Numbered from the stretch's first letter, positions 1-8,343 are shown. The stretch: 64,000 nt of DNA from DATBFG01 sp036558645 (GCA_036558645.1 DATBFG010000026.1:68527-132526); one strand, 5' to 3'. Notes: generated by a model not told the origin, from the letters alone. A program made the numbers and translations.

Positions 1-213
1 GATTTCTTCGTTGAGTTCAGGGAATATCTCGGATCTCGCGAGCCGCGCAATGTCACCCGCCAACGCAGCATGATCGGGCTGCGCTACGAGAAACCAATTC
101 GTTGCCTGAGACTTCTGGGCGCGGAGGATGGCGTCCCACACTGGAATGATTTCAGACGATGCTCGTTGGAATTGAGTTTCGTTCGTCGACGAAAGTCGAG
201 GGTTAAGAATCAT
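1..213 (-). CDS. DUF3891-family protein, N-terminal part (cut by left edge)
   Basis: From an ATG at 213-211 the minus strand stays open to the window edge for 71 codons. The translation contains WFLVAQPDHAALAGDI, which resembles the N-terminal signature of DUF3891 proteins (W-hh-x-Q-x-D-H-A-x-L-A-G). The family has no established function. The gene starts 16 bases after the DUF488 gene on the same strand, so the two are probably co-transcribed. No clear Shine-Dalgarno sequence precedes the ATG. The C-terminal part lies outside the window. The family assignment is from memory of the motif, and the open frame is seen directly. Confidence 0.6.
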   Translation of the reverse strand, partial: MILNPRLSSTNETQFQRASSEIIPVWDAILRAQKSQATNWFLVAQPDHAALAGDIARLARSEIFPELNEEI

Positions 214-229
214 GAATTGAGCGCAACAA

Positions 230-664
230 TCATCGCCTTGGCATGCGTTTTACCTGCCGGTCGCGCATCACGCGTGCTCCGGCCGGCCCTGTGCCCGTAG
301 GAGGCTTGCGCATGCCATCGAGCAGGTCTTTTAGTACAACAGCGTTGTTGTGTTCGGTATCCTTTGCCGAGAACAATAAGGTGAGCCGCCTTTTGTCGTC
401 GGCTAAACGATGAAGCTCATCCAGAGCCTCGCTCGCCTCGGGAGTTGCCAGCTCCTTCAGATAGCGCTTACGAAATAGTCGCCATAAGTCTCGGTTAGCA
501 TGGAACCACAGCCGCAATGCGGTGGAGGGTGCAAGGTCGCGCATCCAGGCGTCAACCGATGCCCGTTCCTTGCTGAGTCCTCGAGGCCATAACCGATCTA
601 CCAGCACACGCCTGCCATCCTCGCGAGCTGGAATCTCATAGATGCGTTTGACCGCGACTGGCAT
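230..664 (-). CDS. DUF488 family protein (YeaO-like)
   Basis: The 144-residue product matches the DUF488/YeaO pattern: an N-terminal strand with RIYEIPAREDGRRVLVDRLW, then PRGLSKE, a central WFHANRDLW segment and a C-terminal LLFSAKDTEHNNAVVL strand. The family is widespread and small, with no proven biochemical role. This copy has a basic C-terminal tail of about 25 residues (ending VKRMPRR) beyond the usual core. It is the first gene of a minus-strand pair with the DUF3891 gene and is divergent from the cytochrome c gene starting at 733, so its promoter should lie in the 665-732 gap. Family assignment is confident, function is not. Confidence 0.8.
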   Translation of the reverse strand: MPVAVKRIYEIPAREDGRRVLVDRLWPRGLSKERASVDAWMRDLAPSTALRLWFHANRDLWRLFRKRYLKELATPEASEALDELHRLADDKRRLTLLFSAKDTEHNNAVVLKDLLDGMRKPPTGTGPAGARVMRDRQVKRMPRR

Positions 665-732
665 GGCTTTGCTCTAATATTGTACGACCGTTGCATACGT
701 GCATGCGACCGCTCCACAAAATTAGGAAGGCA

Positions 733-1125
733 ATGCGATCATCTCAAATTTCACGTCGAAACACGCAAGTCCGATGTCTGCATGCTTTGGCTGTCGCGCT
801 GCTTGCAATGCTGTCGGCTGCATGCAGCGCTCAGCGCCGCAAGAGTGACGCCGAGCTTGGCCTGAATCCCCAGCAAGCCGCAGGCCGCAAGGTTTACGAC
901 CAGACCTGCGACCGATGCCACGACGCCTACTCCTCGAGCGGCCGTCAAGGACCCAGCATGAAGGGCGTGTTCAACAAGGAATATTTGCCTTTGAGTGGCT
1001 TGCCCGCAAACGACGACCGTGTCAGCGAAATTGTTCGTTTCGGCCGCAGCAAGATGCCCGGTTATGGGCAGGTTCTCTCGCAGCAACAAGTTTCGGACTT
1101 ATTGGCTTACATGCACACTCTCTAA
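733..1125 (+). CDS. c-type cytochrome, predicted lipoprotein
   Basis: This is a 130-residue monohaem cytochrome c. A basic N-terminus and hydrophobic stretch end in a lipobox-like LSAAC (Cys31), suggesting a lipid-anchored periplasmic protein. The haem motif CDRCH (Cys59, Cys62, His63) is followed by a C-terminal MPGYGQ that could supply the axial Met. It should carry electrons in the periplasm, partner unknown. The ATG at 733 is preferred over the in-frame ATG at 691 because it gives a normal signal sequence and follows AGGA. The stop overlaps the start of the next gene by one base (TAATG), implying translational coupling to the membrane protein downstream. Confidence 0.8.
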   Translation: MRSSQISRRNTQVRCLHALAVALLAMLSAACSAQRRKSDAELGLNPQQAAGRKVYDQTCDRCHDAYSSSGRQGPSMKGVFNKEYLPLSGLPANDDRVSEIVRFGRSKMPGYGQVLSQQQVSDLLAYMHTL

Positions 1126-1571
1126 TGCTCACGCCTCGCATGCGCGAAAGCATTTCAACTGTTCTCGTGCTTTTTTGGATTCTTCCTGGGATCCTGCTGC
1201 TTTACATCCTTGGCGGGGTCATTCTCGGCCATGCCGACCATCACCTTGGCCTCGGGCTGATCCAAACCGTCGGTCGAACCGGACTGCTCTTCACCCTCTT
1301 GCCCGCAATCTGCGGCACCGCAGCGATCCTGCTCCTATTCAGAAACCGGCAACTTGGGGCGCGCCTGCTGCTCGTCTACTGCCTTTTCTGGTTTCTCGAT
1401 TTTCTCGGAAGCATGATTCGCAACTGGAGCGATATCCTGATGAGCGGCAGCATCTTTAATGGCCCAATACTACTAAGGATAGGAGTTGGCCTTCTACTTG
1501 CCTGCTTCCTCGGAGGTTTTCTGCTTTGTGCGCTGTGGGCATGGCGCCGCTCGGGCCTTCGTATGAACTAA
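1125..1571 (+). CDS. four-helix integral membrane protein, unknown function
   Basis: A 148-residue protein made almost entirely of hydrophobic segments (roughly residues 10-35, 45-70, 78-98 and 112-138) with short loops and a short basic C-terminus. I do not recognise a family. The start at 1125 overlaps the stop codon of the cytochrome c gene (TAATG), so a longer frame beginning at 915 is rejected as it would lie inside that gene. The coupling suggests that membrane protein and cytochrome are made together, perhaps as parts of one respiratory or redox unit; this is inference only. Confidence 0.65.
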   Translation: MLTPRMRESISTVLVLFWILPGILLLYILGGVILGHADHHLGLGLIQTVGRTGLLFTLLPAICGTAAILLLFRNRQLGARLLLVYCLFWFLDFLGSMIRNWSDILMSGSIFNGPILLRIGVGLLLACFLGGFLLCALWAWRRSGLRMN

Positions 1572-1605
1572 GTCTGCTCACAGCAGCCGTCCCGTGCGAG
1601 CCAAC

Positions 1606-2061
1606 TTACTGTGCCATCCCACCAGGGTCGATCTGTTCCCGCAGACGCCTCGACAGGCTCACCGCGATGGATCGATAGAAACGGGACCCCATATGAGGGA
1701 ACAGCTCAAACAACTCGTTCAGGGAGGACCACTCAATCGCTGTCGCTTCGACATCTTCGCCTGCGGTGACCGTCGCGCTCGCTACAGCGTTCTCCATGAA
1801 CGCCATTTCCCCGCAGATTTCGCCGGGGCCCACTTCCGCAATCTTCATTTTTGATACGCCGACTTTGACACGACCGCTCACCAGCAGATAAACCGTTCTG
1901 CTTTGCTTTCCTTGCTGGATCAGGATGTCACCCTTCTTGAACTTCTGGCGTCGCGACTTGTCGAGCAATAGCGACCAATCATTCGGAGTGAGGTACTCCA
2001 GGCGATTCCTGGCGGTCTGTACGATCGTTAGTACCTGATCGAGTCCGGCTCCAGTAGACAT
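1606..2061 (-). CDS. cyclic-nucleotide-binding-domain protein without DNA-binding domain
   Basis: A 151-residue protein consisting of little more than a CRP-type cNMP-binding fold: FKKGDILIQQGKQSRTVYLL, then GRVKVGV, then the phosphate-binding-cassette region GEICGEMAFMENAVASATV. In cAMP-binding members this cassette carries an Arg before A-T-V; here the position is Ala/Ser, so classical cAMP binding is doubtful. No helix-turn-helix follows, so it is not a complete CRP-type regulator. The ATG at 2061 is chosen because the upstream 72 codons of the longer frame have no domain and run over the intergenic region. It may be a stand-alone sensor domain; its partner is unknown. Confidence 0.7.
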   Translation of the reverse strand: MSTGAGLDQVLTIVQTARNRLEYLTPNDWSLLLDKSRRQKFKKGDILIQQGKQSRTVYLLVSGRVKVGVSKMKIAEVGPGEICGEMAFMENAVASATVTAGEDVEATAIEWSSLNELFELFPHMGSRFYRSIAVSLSRRLREQIDPGGMAQ

Positions 2062-2230
2062 AGTTTCGCGTGTCCGCTGTTGAGAATACCAGAATAATGG
2101 ATAGCGCCTGCGATGAAGAGTCGCATGCCGGGTTCGCCCTTTCCCGATTACGTGCGGCTCGTATCCTTCGAAAGGCCTGGCTAGTACCATCGGACCTGGT
2201 AAAGGGCTTGCTAGGGCATAGATCCTTGAA

Positions 2231-2701
2231 CTACAAGGCTGAAGCCACTGCCACGCTTCCGCTGACGGCGATTGCATCTTCGATCAACGCCGCTGCTATG
2301 TCGGGCAGCTCCGCAGCGAGTATTTGCCTGAGATGATATCCAGCGTAGGCTCCTAAGATCGCGCCGGCTGCTCCTGCGATTGCCCCTTTGTCCCCGGACT
2401 CACCGGCCGCCATGCAGACCGCCGCTCCGCAGAGCGCACCCGACGCAACTCTAGCCGTCATCGGTATCAGGGTCAACCGGCTAGGTGTCGACGGCATCTT
2501 GTCAGTGACCAATTCGCTCGCAGCCATGCTAGTGAGAGTGTCAGCGACCTTTGCTCGGGCCAGTAATTTCAATGGTTGCCTTCGCGGATGCCAGCATTGT
2601 CGGCGAAGGGTTTGCCCCAACACAGCCGGGGGCGTCAATGTTCGCAGACCAGCCAGAGCTCCAATCGCGGCAGAAAGCGCCAACACACTCGATCTTTTCA
2701 T
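2231..2701 (-). CDS. DUF4126 family membrane protein
   Basis: The 156-residue product begins with a hydrophobic segment and the family-typical AGLRTLTPPAVL, and has a Gly/Ala-rich central region (KGAIAGAAGAILGAYAGYHL) typical of closely packed membrane helices. DUF4126 proteins are small inner-membrane proteins of unknown function. It ends about 170 bases upstream of the cNMP-domain gene on the same strand and is divergent from the acyltransferase gene at 2844. The family call is from the N-terminal motif and topology. Confidence 0.7.
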   Translation of the reverse strand: MKRSSVLALSAAIGALAGLRTLTPPAVLGQTLRRQCWHPRRQPLKLLARAKVADTLTSMAASELVTDKMPSTPSRLTLIPMTARVASGALCGAAVCMAAGESGDKGAIAGAAGAILGAYAGYHLRQILAAELPDIAAALIEDAIAVSGSVAVASAL

Positions 2702-2830
2702 GATGTCGAACCTATGCTATCTCCTGTCTATCCGCAAGTTTTGCACCACAAAAGGACAATTGGATTCTGGAATCGCTCCCGGGGTTGATTCTCACAGCAG
2801 CTTCATATCCGTCCGATGCGAGACCACACG

Positions 2831-2836
2831 TACAAT
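2831..2836 (+). promoter_or_regulatory. -10 element, near-leaderless start of the acyltransferase gene
   Basis: TACAAT lies seven bases before the GTG at 2844. If used, transcription would begin at or next to the start codon, giving a leaderless mRNA. No convincing -35 hexamer is visible at the usual distance. Confidence 0.35.
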
Positions 2837-2843
2837 ACCGAAC

Positions 2844-3590
2844 GTGACAGCACCACGGGCGAGTGAGGTTTCCGAGGACGTCGTAGCTCCGAGAACCTAT
2901 TCGTTCCGCCAGCGCGTGCAGCTTTTCCTGATCACATGGGCGGGATTTCTCGCTATTCGCCTGATCGGTCCTACTCTGAAGTACTCCATCTCTTCGGAGG
3001 AGGGCGCCCCCAACGCAGCAACACTCGGCACCGGCGCCGTCATTCAGTCCTTCTGGCACCGCTGCGTATTCCCAGCGGTTTATCTGTGGCGTCATCGGCA
3101 GATCGGTGTCATGACTAGCCAGAGCTTCGATGGCGAGTACATCGCTCGGATCATCCAGAAGTTTGGATTCGTTCCAGTGCGTGGTTCGAGCACCCGCGGA
3201 GGAGCGCGAGCCTTCCTCGGTATGCGCAAGGTTTTGGAACAGGGCAACACAGCGGCTTTCACAATCGATGGCCCACAGGGTCCCGTTTACGTGGCCAAAC
3301 CCGGGCCAGTGCTCCTTGCGCGCGCTACCGGCGCACCAATGGTCATGTTCTACATTGCGCTCGAAAATCCCTGGGTGCTCAACACCTGGGATCGCTTCAT
3401 GATTCCGAGGCCCTTCTCAAAGGCACTTATGCGGGTCGCAAAGACGATCTATGTTCCGCCCGAAGCGGGTGAGTCTCAAATGGAAGAATTCCACCGGCAA
3501 TTACAGCAGTCTCTTGAACGTGTGCGAGATTTCGCGGAAGAGAACGTCAGGAACGTAGGGTCAAGCGAGTTTCCATTGCGGAGTCGATAA
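2844..3590 (+). CDS. DUF374-type lysophospholipid acyltransferase
   Basis: From the GTG at 2844 the product is 248 residues. It has an early hydrophobic segment (LFLITWAGFLAIRLIG) and the LPLAT-like core of the DUF374 subgroup: SQSFDGEYIARII, VRGSSTRGGARAFL, FTIDGPQGPVYVAKPG and a final Pro-rich region. These proteins are thought to acylate lysophospholipid or lipid A-type substrates at the inner membrane. The open frame extends much further upstream (to 2388), but those codons overlap the divergent DUF4126 gene. An alternative ATG at 2703 cannot be excluded. No Shine-Dalgarno precedes the GTG, and a -10 element sits directly upstream. Confidence 0.72.
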   Translation: MTAPRASEVSEDVVAPRTYSFRQRVQLFLITWAGFLAIRLIGPTLKYSISSEEGAPNAATLGTGAVIQSFWHRCVFPAVYLWRHRQIGVMTSQSFDGEYIARIIQKFGFVPVRGSSTRGGARAFLGMRKVLEQGNTAAFTIDGPQGPVYVAKPGPVLLARATGAPMVMFYIALENPWVLNTWDRFMIPRPFSKALMRVAKTIYVPPEAGESQMEEFHRQLQQSLERVRDFAEENVRNVGSSEFPLRSR

Positions 3591-3669
3591 TGTCCCGTTT
3601 TCTTGTTCTGGTTAGAAGCTTCCTAGCCAACGACCCAAGGACCATCGACCAACGACGGGTCATTACCTT

Positions 3670-3699
3670 TTGACTTGTGATAGAACTTCCGAGTACATT
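3670..3699 (+). promoter_or_regulatory. candidate sigma-70 promoter of the cobalamin riboswitch transcript
   Basis: TTGACT (3670-3675) and TACATT (3694-3699) are separated by 18 bases and lie about 30 bases before the first paired strand of the riboswitch, which is where a promoter for this leader is expected. Confidence 0.45.
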
Positions 3700-3734
3700 C
3701 TGAACTCTGCTGCAAAGCTCTTTTACAACCCCTT

Positions 3735-3908
3735 GGTTCGCGCGTCCTCATCACTGCGATGAGGACTTGGGAAGCGGGTGTAAATCCCGCGCTGCCGCGC
3801 AACTGTAAGCGAGGACATCGCAGCCGGTCACTGGGAAATCCCGGGAAGGCCGGTTGAGGTTCGGATCAGTAGATCCTTACTCGCAAAGCCAGGAGACCGG
3901 CGCGAACC
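3735..3908 (+). ncRNA. cobalamin (B12) riboswitch
   Basis: The closing stem is a perfect 9-bp pair, GGTTCGCGC (3735-3743) with GCGCGAACC (3900-3908). Inside are a 9-bp hairpin (about 3744-3766), the conserved core GGGAAGCGGGTGTAAATCCC, GCTGCCGCGCAACTGTAA, the CACTGGGAAATCCCGGGAAG segment and the B12 box GCCAGGAGACCGGC (3888-3901). This matches the adenosyl/hydroxocobalamin riboswitch class. Downstream, CCCCTTT (3919-3925) can pair with AAAGG (3933-3937) and hide the Shine-Dalgarno sequence of the following gene, so control is probably translational; no run of T follows that would indicate a terminator. Confidence 0.93.
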
Positions 3909-3946
3909 GACACATAAACCCCTTTCGCGTGTAAAGGAGGATGTTC

Positions 3947-6118
3947 ATGCGGTTCTCTCGCTTTGTTCTTTGTTTGTCTCTGCTGACTGCCATCTCTTCG
4001 GCCACCGACTTCACGGTGAAAGTGATCGATCCTCACTCCGCTGTCGTTTCGGGTGCACAAGTCCAACTGCTCAACAAAAGCAATAACAGCCTACTTGCCG
4101 TGGCAACCACGTCTGCGGAGGGTCTTGCTGTCTTCCGCAATGTTGCACAAGGAGACCTGCAACTCCGCGTGTTGGCACCTGGCTTCGCGGTGAATATCTC
4201 CGATCCCACCGCTTCGACGGAGGTTTTCACGATATCTCTGCAAGTCTCTCCCGCAACCGAAACCGTTACCGTTACCGCGGCGCGAACTCCAGTCGCAAAT
4301 GACGTTGCCATCACCGAGGCGTCCGCTCTTGATGCAAGGCAGCTCGAAGTCATGCACCCCACGGCTGCCAGTGATTCGCTGCGTTTCTTGCCGGGTGCAG
4401 TCGTGGAGACAGCGGGGCAGAGAGGAGGCATCGCTTCACTCTTCGTGCGCGGCGGTGATTCCCGCTACAACAAGGTCATCGTGGATGGAGTTCCGGTGAA
4501 CGACCCCGGAGGCACATTCGACTTCGGCGTCATTCCAATGACTGAGTTTGATCGCATAGAGTTCGTGCGAGGCGCTGAAAGTACACTCTACGGTTCCGAC
4601 GCAATGACCAGCGTCGTCCAAATGTGGACGCAGACCGGAAGCACGGGGATTCCTGAGCTCACGTTAGGCGCCGATGGAGGAAATTTCGGCACCGCCAATG
4701 GATATGGCACACTCGCCGGCGCGCGGGGCCGTTTTGACTACGCTCTGTTCGCCGATCAATTCAATACCAACGGGCAGGGCCCAAACGCCGATTACTTCAA
4801 CTCATCCCAGGGCGCAAATCTGGGTGTGCGGATCAGCGATCACGTAGGTTTTCGCTTCCGAACCCGCCACTCCAACAATCGCACTGGCGTTCCAGGAGAG
4901 TGGAAGTTCAACGGATCCGCTCTCATGCCACCCGACGCCGAACAGTTTGCTGCTCAGAACAATTTCCTCGCCAGCGCCGAACTCTCCATTTCCGCGCCGT
5001 CGCGATGGCAGCATCACATTACTGGATACGAATACAATCACCGGCGCTCCAACATCGATTCCATCAACGAGCCGGGGCGCATTTTCGACTTCCCTTTCAA
5101 CTCCCTCGCCAATATCAACCGTGCAGGGTTCGATTACCAGGGTAGCTACCTAGAACGTAGCTGGGCTCAAACGACGTTTGGCTACGAATTCGAAGACGAG
5201 AACGGATTCGTCGGAGATCCCACTGCTCCCCCGATGACACATGGCTTGCGGCGAAACCATGCTGTCTTCGGTCAGCAGTTGCTTACGCTCGGCCGAGTGT
5301 CGCTCGTGTTGGGTGCGCGCTACGTACACAACGAAACCTTCGGCGACAAGTTTGTTCCCCGGGCAGCCGCCGCAGTTCAGCTTTTAAAGGGCGAGAATAC
5401 TTTCTCGGGCACGCAATTGCGATTCTCGTACGCGACAGGCATCAAGGCCCCGCGCTTCGAAGAATCGTTTGCTCAAGGACCATTCATTCTCCCTAGCCCC
5501 GAACTCAAGGCTGAGCAGAACCGTGCATTTGAAGCAGGAATCCAGCAGGGACTGTTCAGCGGAAAGTTCGCGTTGACTGCCATCTACTACAACAACCTGT
5601 TTCGCGACCAGATTGATTTTGCCATTGTCGATCCATTTACTTTCCTCGGCCAGTACATGAACATCAACAAGTCGATTGCTCATGGCGCCGAGGTCGAACT
5701 GAGCGGACACCTCCTGCCCCGGCTGTCCCTAAACGCGGGTTACAACTACGCTTCGACTCAGATCCTTGAAGCCCCAGCTGCATTCGACGACATACACCAG
5801 CCCGGCAACCCTCTCATCAGGCGACCCAAGCATTCCGGCAGCCTCCTGCTTACATATCTTGGAAATCACTGGGGTGGCAGCTTGGGAGGAAGCTTCATTG
5901 GACGAAGACAGGACTCGGACTTTCTCGGTCTCGGAATTCATCATGCGGCAGGGTACGCGCGAATCGACTTGGGGGCCTGGTACAAAATCCAATCGCATGT
6001 CACGGCATATGCGAATCTCGAAAACGCACTGAACAAGGAATATGAAGAGGTGCTCGGATATCCAGCGTTAGGAATCAACGTGCGCGCAGGATTACGTTTC
6101 ACATTCGGTGGGGACTAG
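3947..6118 (+). CDS. btuB: TonB-dependent outer-membrane receptor, probable cobalamin transporter
   Basis: This 723-residue protein has a signal peptide (to about residue 20) and a carboxypeptidase-regulatory-like beta domain (about 22-95). A TonB-box-like ETVTVTAARTP follows, then a plug domain (about 105-220, with FVRGGDSRYNKVIVDGVPVN and RIEFVRGAESTLYGSDAM) and a long beta-barrel ending in RAGLRFTFGGD. The preceding cobalamin riboswitch identifies the likely substrate as B12 or a corrinoid, imported with energy from TonB. The ATG at 3947 is preferred over that at 3941, because AAAGGAGG ends directly before 3941 and stands six bases from 3947. No BtuCDF genes are adjacent. The N-terminal regulatory-like domain is absent from E. 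coli BtuB and is typical of Bacteroidetes and Acidobacteria receptors. Confidence 0.88.
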   Translation: MRFSRFVLCLSLLTAISSATDFTVKVIDPHSAVVSGAQVQLLNKSNNSLLAVATTSAEGLAVFRNVAQGDLQLRVLAPGFAVNISDPTASTEVFTISLQVSPATETVTVTAARTPVANDVAITEASALDARQLEVMHPTAASDSLRFLPGAVVETAGQRGGIASLFVRGGDSRYNKVIVDGVPVNDPGGTFDFGVIPMTEFDRIEFVRGAESTLYGSDAMTSVVQMWTQTGSTGIPELTLGADGGNFGTANGYGTLAGARGRFDYALFADQFNTNGQGPNADYFNSSQGANLGVRISDHVGFRFRTRHSNNRTGVPGEWKFNGSALMPPDAEQFAAQNNFLASAELSISAPSRWQHHITGYEYNHRRSNIDSINEPGRIFDFPFNSLANINRAGFDYQGSYLERSWAQTTFGYEFEDENGFVGDPTAPPMTHGLRRNHAVFGQQLLTLGRVSLVLGARYVHNETFGDKFVPRAAAAVQLLKGENTFSGTQLRFSYATGIKAPRFEESFAQGPFILPSPELKAEQNRAFEAGIQQGLFSGKFALTAIYYNNLFRDQIDFAIVDPFTFLGQYMNINKSIAHGAEVELSGHLLPRLSLNAGYNYASTQILEAPAAFDDIHQPGNPLIRRPKHSGSLLLTYLGNHWGGSLGGSFIGRRQDSDFLGLGIHHAAGYARIDLGAWYKIQSHVTAYANLENALNKEYEEVLGYPALGINVRAGLRFTFGGD

Positions 6119-6211
6119 CTGATTAGCCTCGGTATATTGGCCGGTAGAACCGCCTGGAGCGCGGCTTTACAACAAACCCAGATGGGGGATCAATCGGAAA
6201 GGAATAACCAG

Positions 6212-6240
6212 CATGCAGACTTCAATTCTGCATGTTTAAT
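6212..6240 (+). terminator. rho-independent terminator after the TonB receptor
   Basis: A perfect 8-bp stem, CATGCAGA (6212-6219) with TCTGCATG (6227-6234), has a 7-base loop and is followed by TTTAATTC. It lies between convergent genes. Confidence 0.6.
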
Positions 6241-6267
6241 TCTTCATTCTGAATTCTGATTCTGTAT

Positions 6268-7044
6268 TTAACTTCTCACTTCTGATTTCAACCTGCGCCC
6301 TTTTGCCATCTCCACGTCGCTGGTTGCCGGCTTGGGGCTTCGATGATTTCCCGACGAAGACTCTGCCCAGCCTGACGCCAGCGGCATGGGAGCTGCTGAC
6401 TTGCAGCCTTGATACTTGCTGCGTGCGACGATGAGCTTGGCCAAATCCTCGTCCCCCAGCGGCTCCTGTCGTCCCAGCATATGTGTTACCAGGGCGATCT
6501 GCGCGAAGTGTTCCACCGTTTCCATCTTCATGTACGCGTTGTGCAACGTGTCGGCGTAGGCGACGACACCATGATTCGACATGAGAAGGGCGTCATACTC
6601 TGGAACTAGCGGCTCCAAGGCGTCGGTCAACTCCCTCGTTCCGGGGGTTCCGTATTTCGCCAGCGGGATAGAACCCAGCCCGATCACAACCTCGCACACC
6701 AAGGGCACATTTAGGGCCATCCCTGCCGCCGCGAATCCCGTCGCCGTTTGCGGATGTGCATGCACAATTCCGTGAATGTCAGGACGCATCTTGTAGATCA
6801 GAAGGTGCATGGCGATTTCGCTGGAGACTCGCCGTTTCCCGGAGAGTTGTCGCCCATTCATGTCTACGATGACCATGTCGGAAGGGCGCATCATCCCCTT
6901 GCTCATGGCCGTAGGTGTCGACAGGATTCGGTGATCATCCAGGCGCACGGAAAGGTTTCCGTCAGTGGCAGCTACATAGCCGCGTTCGTAGATCTGTCTT
7001 CCGAACAGTACGATTTCACGCCGGGATTGACTCTCTCTTGACAT
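6268..7044 (-). CDS. class II aldolase/adducin family protein (fuculose-phosphate aldolase-like)
   Basis: The 258-residue protein has the class II aldolase fold signatures: an early GNLSVRL and TPTAMSKG phosphate-binding region, Glu75 in SSEIAMH, the zinc histidines His95 and His97 in HAHPQTA, and His158 in MSNHGVV. Enzymes of this family cleave or epimerise sugar phosphates such as L-fuculose-1-phosphate or L-ribulose-5-phosphate in the cytoplasm. The core is about 215 residues; the rest is a low-complexity, basic, probably disordered C-terminal tail. No sugar-catabolic genes are adjacent, so the substrate is unknown. It is convergent with the TonB receptor gene and divergent from queA. Confidence 0.82.
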   Translation of the reverse strand: MSRESQSRREIVLFGRQIYERGYVAATDGNLSVRLDDHRILSTPTAMSKGMMRPSDMVIVDMNGRQLSGKRRVSSEIAMHLLIYKMRPDIHGIVHAHPQTATGFAAAGMALNVPLVCEVVIGLGSIPLAKYGTPGTRELTDALEPLVPEYDALLMSNHGVVAYADTLHNAYMKMETVEHFAQIALVTHMLGRQEPLGDEDLAKLIVARSKYQGCKSAAPMPLASGWAESSSGNHRSPKPATSDVEMAKGRRLKSEVRS

Positions 7045-7165
7045 TGGGTCTGGATCAGCAGGGACAATGAAATCAAATTACTTTTGCGTATGGTACCGCA
7101 CCGCCTTCGTTCTTCACAATCTTTAGCTTACGATTTTACCCGGCGTTCATCGTTTGCCTCAAATT

Positions 7166-7171
7166 TATAAT
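7166..7171 (+). promoter_or_regulatory. -10 element immediately before queA
   Basis: A perfect TATAAT ends nine bases before the GTG start at 7181, placing the expected transcription start within a few bases of the start codon. The transcript would be leaderless or nearly so. The -35 region is weak. Confidence 0.45.
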
Positions 7172-7180
7172 CGTTGAAGC

Positions 7181-8269
7181 GTGCTCGTCTCTGATTTCGA
7201 CTACTTACTCCCGGAAGAACTGATCGCCCAGGAACCACTGGCCGACCGGGCATCTTCCCGAATGCTCCACCTGGAGCGGACTTCGGGAGCCATTACAGAC
7301 TGTAAATTTCGCGATCTCCCCAGCCTGCTTCGTGCCACCGACCTGGTTGTGTTCAATAACACACGGGTCTTTCCGGCGCGTCTTTATGCCAGTCGAAGCG
7401 GTTCCCGGGCGCAGCCACTTAGCTCGCGCAACCCTGCCTCACGCGGTTTCTTGCAGGGTCGGGTCGAGGTTCTTCTGGCCCGACAACTGTCCAGATCTCC
7501 CAGTGTTTGGGAATGTCTGGTTCGCCCCGGCCGCAAGATTGGGGTCGGGGAACATCTCTCATTCGGAGAGACGGCCCAGCTGCGTGCCGAAGTCGTCGGT
7601 CGGGGGGAATTTGGGGAACGGCGCATCCAATTTGAGCCCGTCGAAGACTTCTTTGCCACCGTCGAAAACCTGGGACACGTACCTCTTCCCCCGTATATTG
7701 CTCGTGAAGATCGGGCTGGAGATCGCGAGCGGTACCAAACCGTCTACGCCCGCGAACGTGGCTCAGTCGCTGCCCCAACGGCAGGACTTCACTTTACCCC
7801 CGAAATTCTGGAGCAACTACATGCCAAGAACATTGAAACAGCCGAAATTACCCTTCATGTCGGACTAGGTACTTTCCAACCCATCCGCACCCAGCGGGTG
7901 GAGGAGCACAAACTTCATTGCGAGACCTACAGCATCTCGCCTCGCGCAGCAGAGCAGATTAGCCTCGCACTCCAATCTGGTCGTCGAATTGTCGCAGTGG
8001 GTACGACCACGGTGCGAACTCTCGAACACGTAGCCCGAAACTCAGGTACTGTTGAGCCCGGCGAAGGTGAGGCCGATCTCTTTATTTATCCCGGATTCCC
8101 CTTTCGTCTCGTTGGGGCTCTCCTCACCAACTTTCATCTCCCCAAATCCACTTTGTTGATGCTCGTCAGCGCTTTCGCCGGCACAGAGAAAGTCCTTGCC
8201 GCCTATCGGCACGCCGTTGAACAGCGATATCGCTTCTACTCGTACGGAGACTGCATGCTGGTCGAGTGA
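7181..8269 (+). CDS. queA: S-adenosylmethionine:tRNA ribosyltransferase-isomerase
   Basis: The 362-residue product is a full-length QueA, which transfers and isomerises the ribosyl moiety of SAM onto 7-aminomethyl-7-deazaguanine at the wobble position of tRNA to form epoxyqueuosine. Diagnostic segments are FDYLLPEELIAQEPL at the start, VFNNTRVFPARL, GHVPLPPYI, SVAAPTAGLHFTPE, LHVGLGTFQPI and the C-terminal LLTNFHLPKSTLLMLVSAFAG. There is a modest insertion around residues 68-90 (SGSRAQPLSSRNPA). The start is the GTG at 7181. No other queuosine gene lies nearby; the gene probably has its own near-leaderless promoter. Confidence 0.95.
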   Translation: MLVSDFDYLLPEELIAQEPLADRASSRMLHLERTSGAITDCKFRDLPSLLRATDLVVFNNTRVFPARLYASRSGSRAQPLSSRNPASRGFLQGRVEVLLARQLSRSPSVWECLVRPGRKIGVGEHLSFGETAQLRAEVVGRGEFGERRIQFEPVEDFFATVENLGHVPLPPYIAREDRAGDRERYQTVYARERGSVAAPTAGLHFTPEILEQLHAKNIETAEITLHVGLGTFQPIRTQRVEEHKLHCETYSISPRAAEQISLALQSGRRIVAVGTTTVRTLEHVARNSGTVEPGEGEADLFIYPGFPFRLVGALLTNFHLPKSTLLMLVSAFAGTEKVLAAYRHAVEQRYRFYSYGDCMLVE

Positions 8270-8343
8270 CTTGCCCCGGGGCGTGCGGACCTCTGCCACC
8301 GCGAGCTATCGGCGTTATACTATCCCCCGATAACGAGGATTCT

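Noticed and set aside
915..1124. N-terminal 70 codons of the longer frame leading into the four-helix membrane protein
   Set aside because: They overlap the cytochrome c gene in another frame; the TAATG junction at 1123-1127 gives a better start.
2388..2843. Upstream extension of the acyltransferase frame
   Set aside because: It lies antisense to the DUF4126 gene and shows no domain; the GTG at 2844 or the ATG at 2703 are better.
7332..7868. Long plus-strand ORF inside queA
   Set aside because: Shadow frame of queA; no motif and Pro/Arg/Ser-rich composition.
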